This document shows positions 60,831-64,000 of a stretch of 64,000 nucleotides of DNA, piece by piece. How positions within the stretch are numbered: the first letter of the stretch is position 1; the number at the start of each line of letters is the position of its first letter. The stretch comes from Ptychodera flava (Eukaryota; Hemichordata; Enteropneusta; Ptychoderidae). The position numbers and the translations under genes are program-made. The notes below the pieces were generated by a model, which saw nothing but the letters and a program-made list of their open reading frames with translations, was not told the DNA's origin and ran no database searches. Where the stretch lies: assembly GCF_041260155.1 (NCBI RefSeq), contig NC_091935.1, forward strand, positions 6,749,501-6,813,500, read 5' to 3'.

Positions 60831-63000
60831 ATATCTGCGTGAATAGAGGACATGACCCAATCTATAAGGCCCTGGACTTCATCCATGGGGACTAAAAACT
60901 GTGTCACTGAATCCTTTTTGCAAATGAATATGATGACAAACTAAATTTTATTTTACTTGGCCTTATACATGGGATTCTATAGACAGCTGACTTATACATG
61001 GTAGTCTATGGTGGTGTAAACTAAAAAGTCTCTAACATGGCCAAATCGACGTGCATCTGTATGGGGTAGGGTACTATCCTTGTGCAAAGTTTGAAAGAAA
61101 TTGGCCAGGGCATGTCTGAGATATCTGCGTGAAGTGAACAGACGGACGGATGCACACACGGACGCAGGCACGCACACACGGACATGACCAAACCTATAAG
61201 TCCCCCCGGACGGTGTCCGTGGAGACTAATTAGACAGACCACGAAGTCAATGAGCAACATACAGCTGAAAGACTATTTTTCACATTGCGATTTTAAGCCC
61301 ATTTTTATGAGAAAAGGGACATGTATATGTATATGGAGAAAAACAGCAGAAGACATATTTGTAAATTGTTTGTTAAGTGACAATCATATATGCATCTCTT
61401 GAAATTTTGTGGTTATAAGGTATAACAGTAGTGTAAGAATAATGAGGTTAGAATAAGTTAGTAAAGCTAAGTTGACAGTAATTAAGATTACAAAATTTAT
61501 ACACTAAGCTGAGGAAATCTGAATGAAATAAATGTTGAAAAGTAGCAAAGTCATGGTCATCTTTTGTCTAATACCTTGTGTAAGTTCATGAACTTTACAT
61601 AAATCTTGCTATAGATTTGTTGCTAATGGGCAATAACTGTGTTTCAGATCATTTGAGAGCAATCCATCCATGACAGGTTTAAATTGTAATATACTTCTAT
61701 TTAAAGGAGAGAAACTTCTCAAATAATTTTTTCCCTGTAATTTCCTGTGAGAACACATGGACATGCGTAGGACTCTATGCTGGTGCTACCTTGCAACTTG
61801 TCATGGCATTGTCTAACCTGTTCACCCCAATTTCCTGTAGACAGGTCCACACTCACCATTGATAACAATGGGTTTGGGCCATACCATGGTAGTGAAAGAC
61901 TGTAACATGTGAGGTCATGGATACTTAATCTCAGGAATGTCAAAGTCTGTATATTGACTCAAGGATGTTTACATAACAAAAGCTTAGGGTCATCTCAAAA
62001 GTGAGAATCTAAACTATGAAATATGTTTTTTTTCATTGCTTTTGATACCCAAAAGAGCATAGAAATCTCTTATACTTTGAATCAGCCATCCTGCATATTT
62101 CTAACATTCATCAAAACCTCATTTCTGTTCCAGAACTCATAAAACAGTCCACAATGCAGGATTGGTGTACATTCCAAAACTACATATATGAAAGACCCCT
62201 AAAATCAATTAGTTAAAAAGGGGGGTTAGAAATTTCCCAAAACTATATAACCTCCGCTCCGTTTGGCTCAATTTTTCGGAATTTGAACCTTGGAACCAGT
62301 CTATGTATCGGTACCAAATATCAATGCAGTCTGTTCAGCAGTTTTTGACTTTTTGTCGTTTACGGAAATGGACGACATCAAACACCGGTTGAAACCACCT
62401 CTATATCACAACTTCCAGTTGTGATAAAAATTATGACGAAATATTCAAATACTGCAGAATGATTATGCAAAGAAAACTGTCCTACTGTATTTGGTTTATA
62501 AACATGTTTCATTGACTTACTGCAATCATATTGTCTGCTTTTGTGTAAATATTCTGTGTGTTTATTTTGAATGAAAAACATGAATGGTCCTATGACCTTG
62601 GCCATGATGTGTGACTATGGCATGCTATGTAAAGTAGGATAACAGAATTAGGCTATTGGTGCACGCTTTGCAGTGTGGTACAACTAATAAGTAAACAAGC
62701 AACATGTATCCTAAATGTATTTATGTGTTTCTTCTCTCAGCTTATTCCAAAACTTGGCAATTTGATCTGTGAATCATAATACCTTTACAACTGAATATGA
62801 TTGAACTCAATATATTGCAAGAAGATACACATAATGTGATAGAATGCAGCAATGTGTGACAAACAATTAGTTTGTTCATATCACTTACAGGATTACTGCA
62901 GCAATATATGACAAAAGATGAGACTGTTCATATCATTCATAGGATTAAATCACAGTCACATCTGTTACAATAACAGTCAGTTTAGTGATCTTCCATCAAT
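60831..63000. other. Probable OGFOD1 intron sequence, no exon found
   Basis: This lies 5' of the OGFOD1 exon at 60382 on the minus strand. I searched for an upstream exon in phase 0 and saw none. It contains GACGGAC-type low-complexity sequence (61130-61230) and a 57-bp imperfect tandem repeat near 62830-62945 (GATTACTGCAGCAATATATG-like units). Confidence 0.4.
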
Positions 63001-63165
63001 CTGTTACACCAGCTTTATGCAAATTATCATGCTGCAAACAACCTGTTACATTAGCTTTATGCAAATTAAAATGCACCCAACAAGCTGTATTTTAATTGGC
63101 TTTATGCAAATTACCATGCTGCAAACAACCTGTTACATTCGCTTTATGCAAATTACCATGCTGCC
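63001..63165. repeat. About 42-bp tandem repeat, four copies, each with ATGCAAAT
   Basis: GCTTTATGCAAATTA recurs at about 63012, 63053, 63099 and 63141, separated by CATGCTGCAAACAACCTGTT-like spacers. Each unit holds the octamer ATGCAAAT, the sequence POU/Oct factors bind. The spacers are too variable for a CRISPR array and this is animal DNA. Confidence 0.8.
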
Positions 63166-63220
63166 AAATATTACAAATGAAGAAAAATACTACAGGAATA
63201 CTGACATGGTCACCTCTAAA

Positions 63221-64000
63221 GCCGGCCGCACACGAGAGAAATTAGCTGAGCAAAAATCCTCGCGAGGAAAATTGCTCAGCAAACTTCTCTCCGTGTGCGG
63301 TCGATTTTTTGCGCGTTGCATCACTCTTTTGCGCGTTGAGTAAAATATCCAACATGTTTGATATTTTTTTCCTCGCGAGGAAAATTACTCACCGTGTGCG
63401 CTCGACTGAGTAATTTTACTCACGACTTTCTACCTACGCGCATGCGTGGAATCACATGACAGTACAAAATGGCTTCCCCAATGGAAAACGATAGTTATAT
63501 TAATGATGCAGTTCTTGAGGATAAATTAGTTGAAATTAATTTTCAGGGTAAATTTCCCTTTAATTATTGTACACACCAATTGGTTTCTGATTCAAATTGA
63601 CATTTCGGCCAATTGTTTAAAAAATTATTTTTTATTAAAATGAGAGAAGCCATAACTAATTTATAAAAGTAAAATATACTTCCTGCAAACATGCTTTTCC
63701 TTCTCTCCACCCACCCTTACTTGAAAAATCAAAAAGGCGAAACATTCAGATTTTATCCTGATCTTTATGAGATAAATATAAAAAAAAATTATATGCTAAA
63801 ATTCATGATTGGTTTTTTCCTATTTCTTTTTCTGTTTATGTTCCCCTTTTTCTGAAAATCACATAATTGCCTATGAATGCCACAGTATCGAAATGAAAGG
63901 CGCCATACAACAATAAGATATAGGCCCCATTTAGCATTTTTGTAACAGGTGACAAAGTGCTTCGCCGCCATAATAAAATTAAAAAGAAAAAGTGACACCT
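63221..64000. mobile_element. Possible end of a Harbinger-like transposon at the right edge
   Basis: GCCGGCCGCACACGAGAGAA opens a long palindrome centred on CCTCGCGAGG (63258-63267), with arms reaching about 63225-63300. Part of it is repeated at about 63361-63415 (CCTCGCGAGGAAAATTACTC, CCGTGTGCG). A short plus-strand frame starts at 63469 (MASPMENDSYINDAVLEDKL) and meets a donor-like CAGG|GTAAAT at about 63548. Terminal sequences with GCACACGAGAG followed by a small first exon are seen in autonomous PIF/Harbinger elements. The rest lies outside the window. Confidence 0.35.

Noticed and set aside
63001-63165. CRISPR-like array
   Set aside because: Spacers are themselves similar, units vary in length, and the genome is animal; it is a tandem repeat.

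Overview
The window reads as AT-rich, repeat-rich nuclear DNA from an invertebrate animal. The genes have many short exons, kilobase introns and GT-AG (twice GC-AG) splice sites. C-type lectins and a modular EGF/DOMON protein suggest a marine invertebrate, possibly a deuterostome such as a hemichordate; this is an inference from gene style, not proof. All exon models were built by hand from splice signals, phase continuity and family resemblance.

Layout. (1) About 0-17.4 kb, minus strand: a small C-type lectin neighbourhood. It holds the cut-off end of one lectin (462-694), a complete secreted single-domain lectin (3748 to 1498, 160 aa), a complete membrane lectin with signal peptide, CTLD, basic stalk, transmembrane helix and YxxL tail (16187 to 6154, 257 aa), and an orphan coding-looking exon (17416-17204). 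(2) 17.4-22.05 kb: intergenic, with microsatellites and MITE copies. (3) 22.05-44.33 kb, plus strand: one 16-exon gene for a 749-aa protein. Its parts are a signal peptide, a small LPMO-like His-brace domain starting exactly at the predicted mature N-terminus, two EGF-like domains, two DOMON domains with candidate haem ligands, and a hydrophobic GPI-type tail. (4) 44.3-48.7 kb: mostly intergenic. (5) 48707-49759, plus strand: an intronless ZIP-family (SLC39A) zinc transporter. (6) 49.8-57.1 kb: intergenic, with a 1.65-kb Harbinger-like element nested inside an older MITE. (7) 57.08-60.38 kb, minus strand: the last five coding exons of OGFOD1; its 5' exons lie outside the window or were not found. 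(8) 60.4-64 kb: repeats, and near the right edge what may be the end of another Harbinger-like element.

The most notable item is the LPMO-like/EGF/DOMON protein. In fungi the haem DOMON domain of cellobiose dehydrogenase passes electrons to separate LPMO copper enzymes. Here an LPMO-like fold and two DOMON domains sit in one polypeptide, which suggests a self-contained extracellular redox protein. The other genes show no evident functional link to it.
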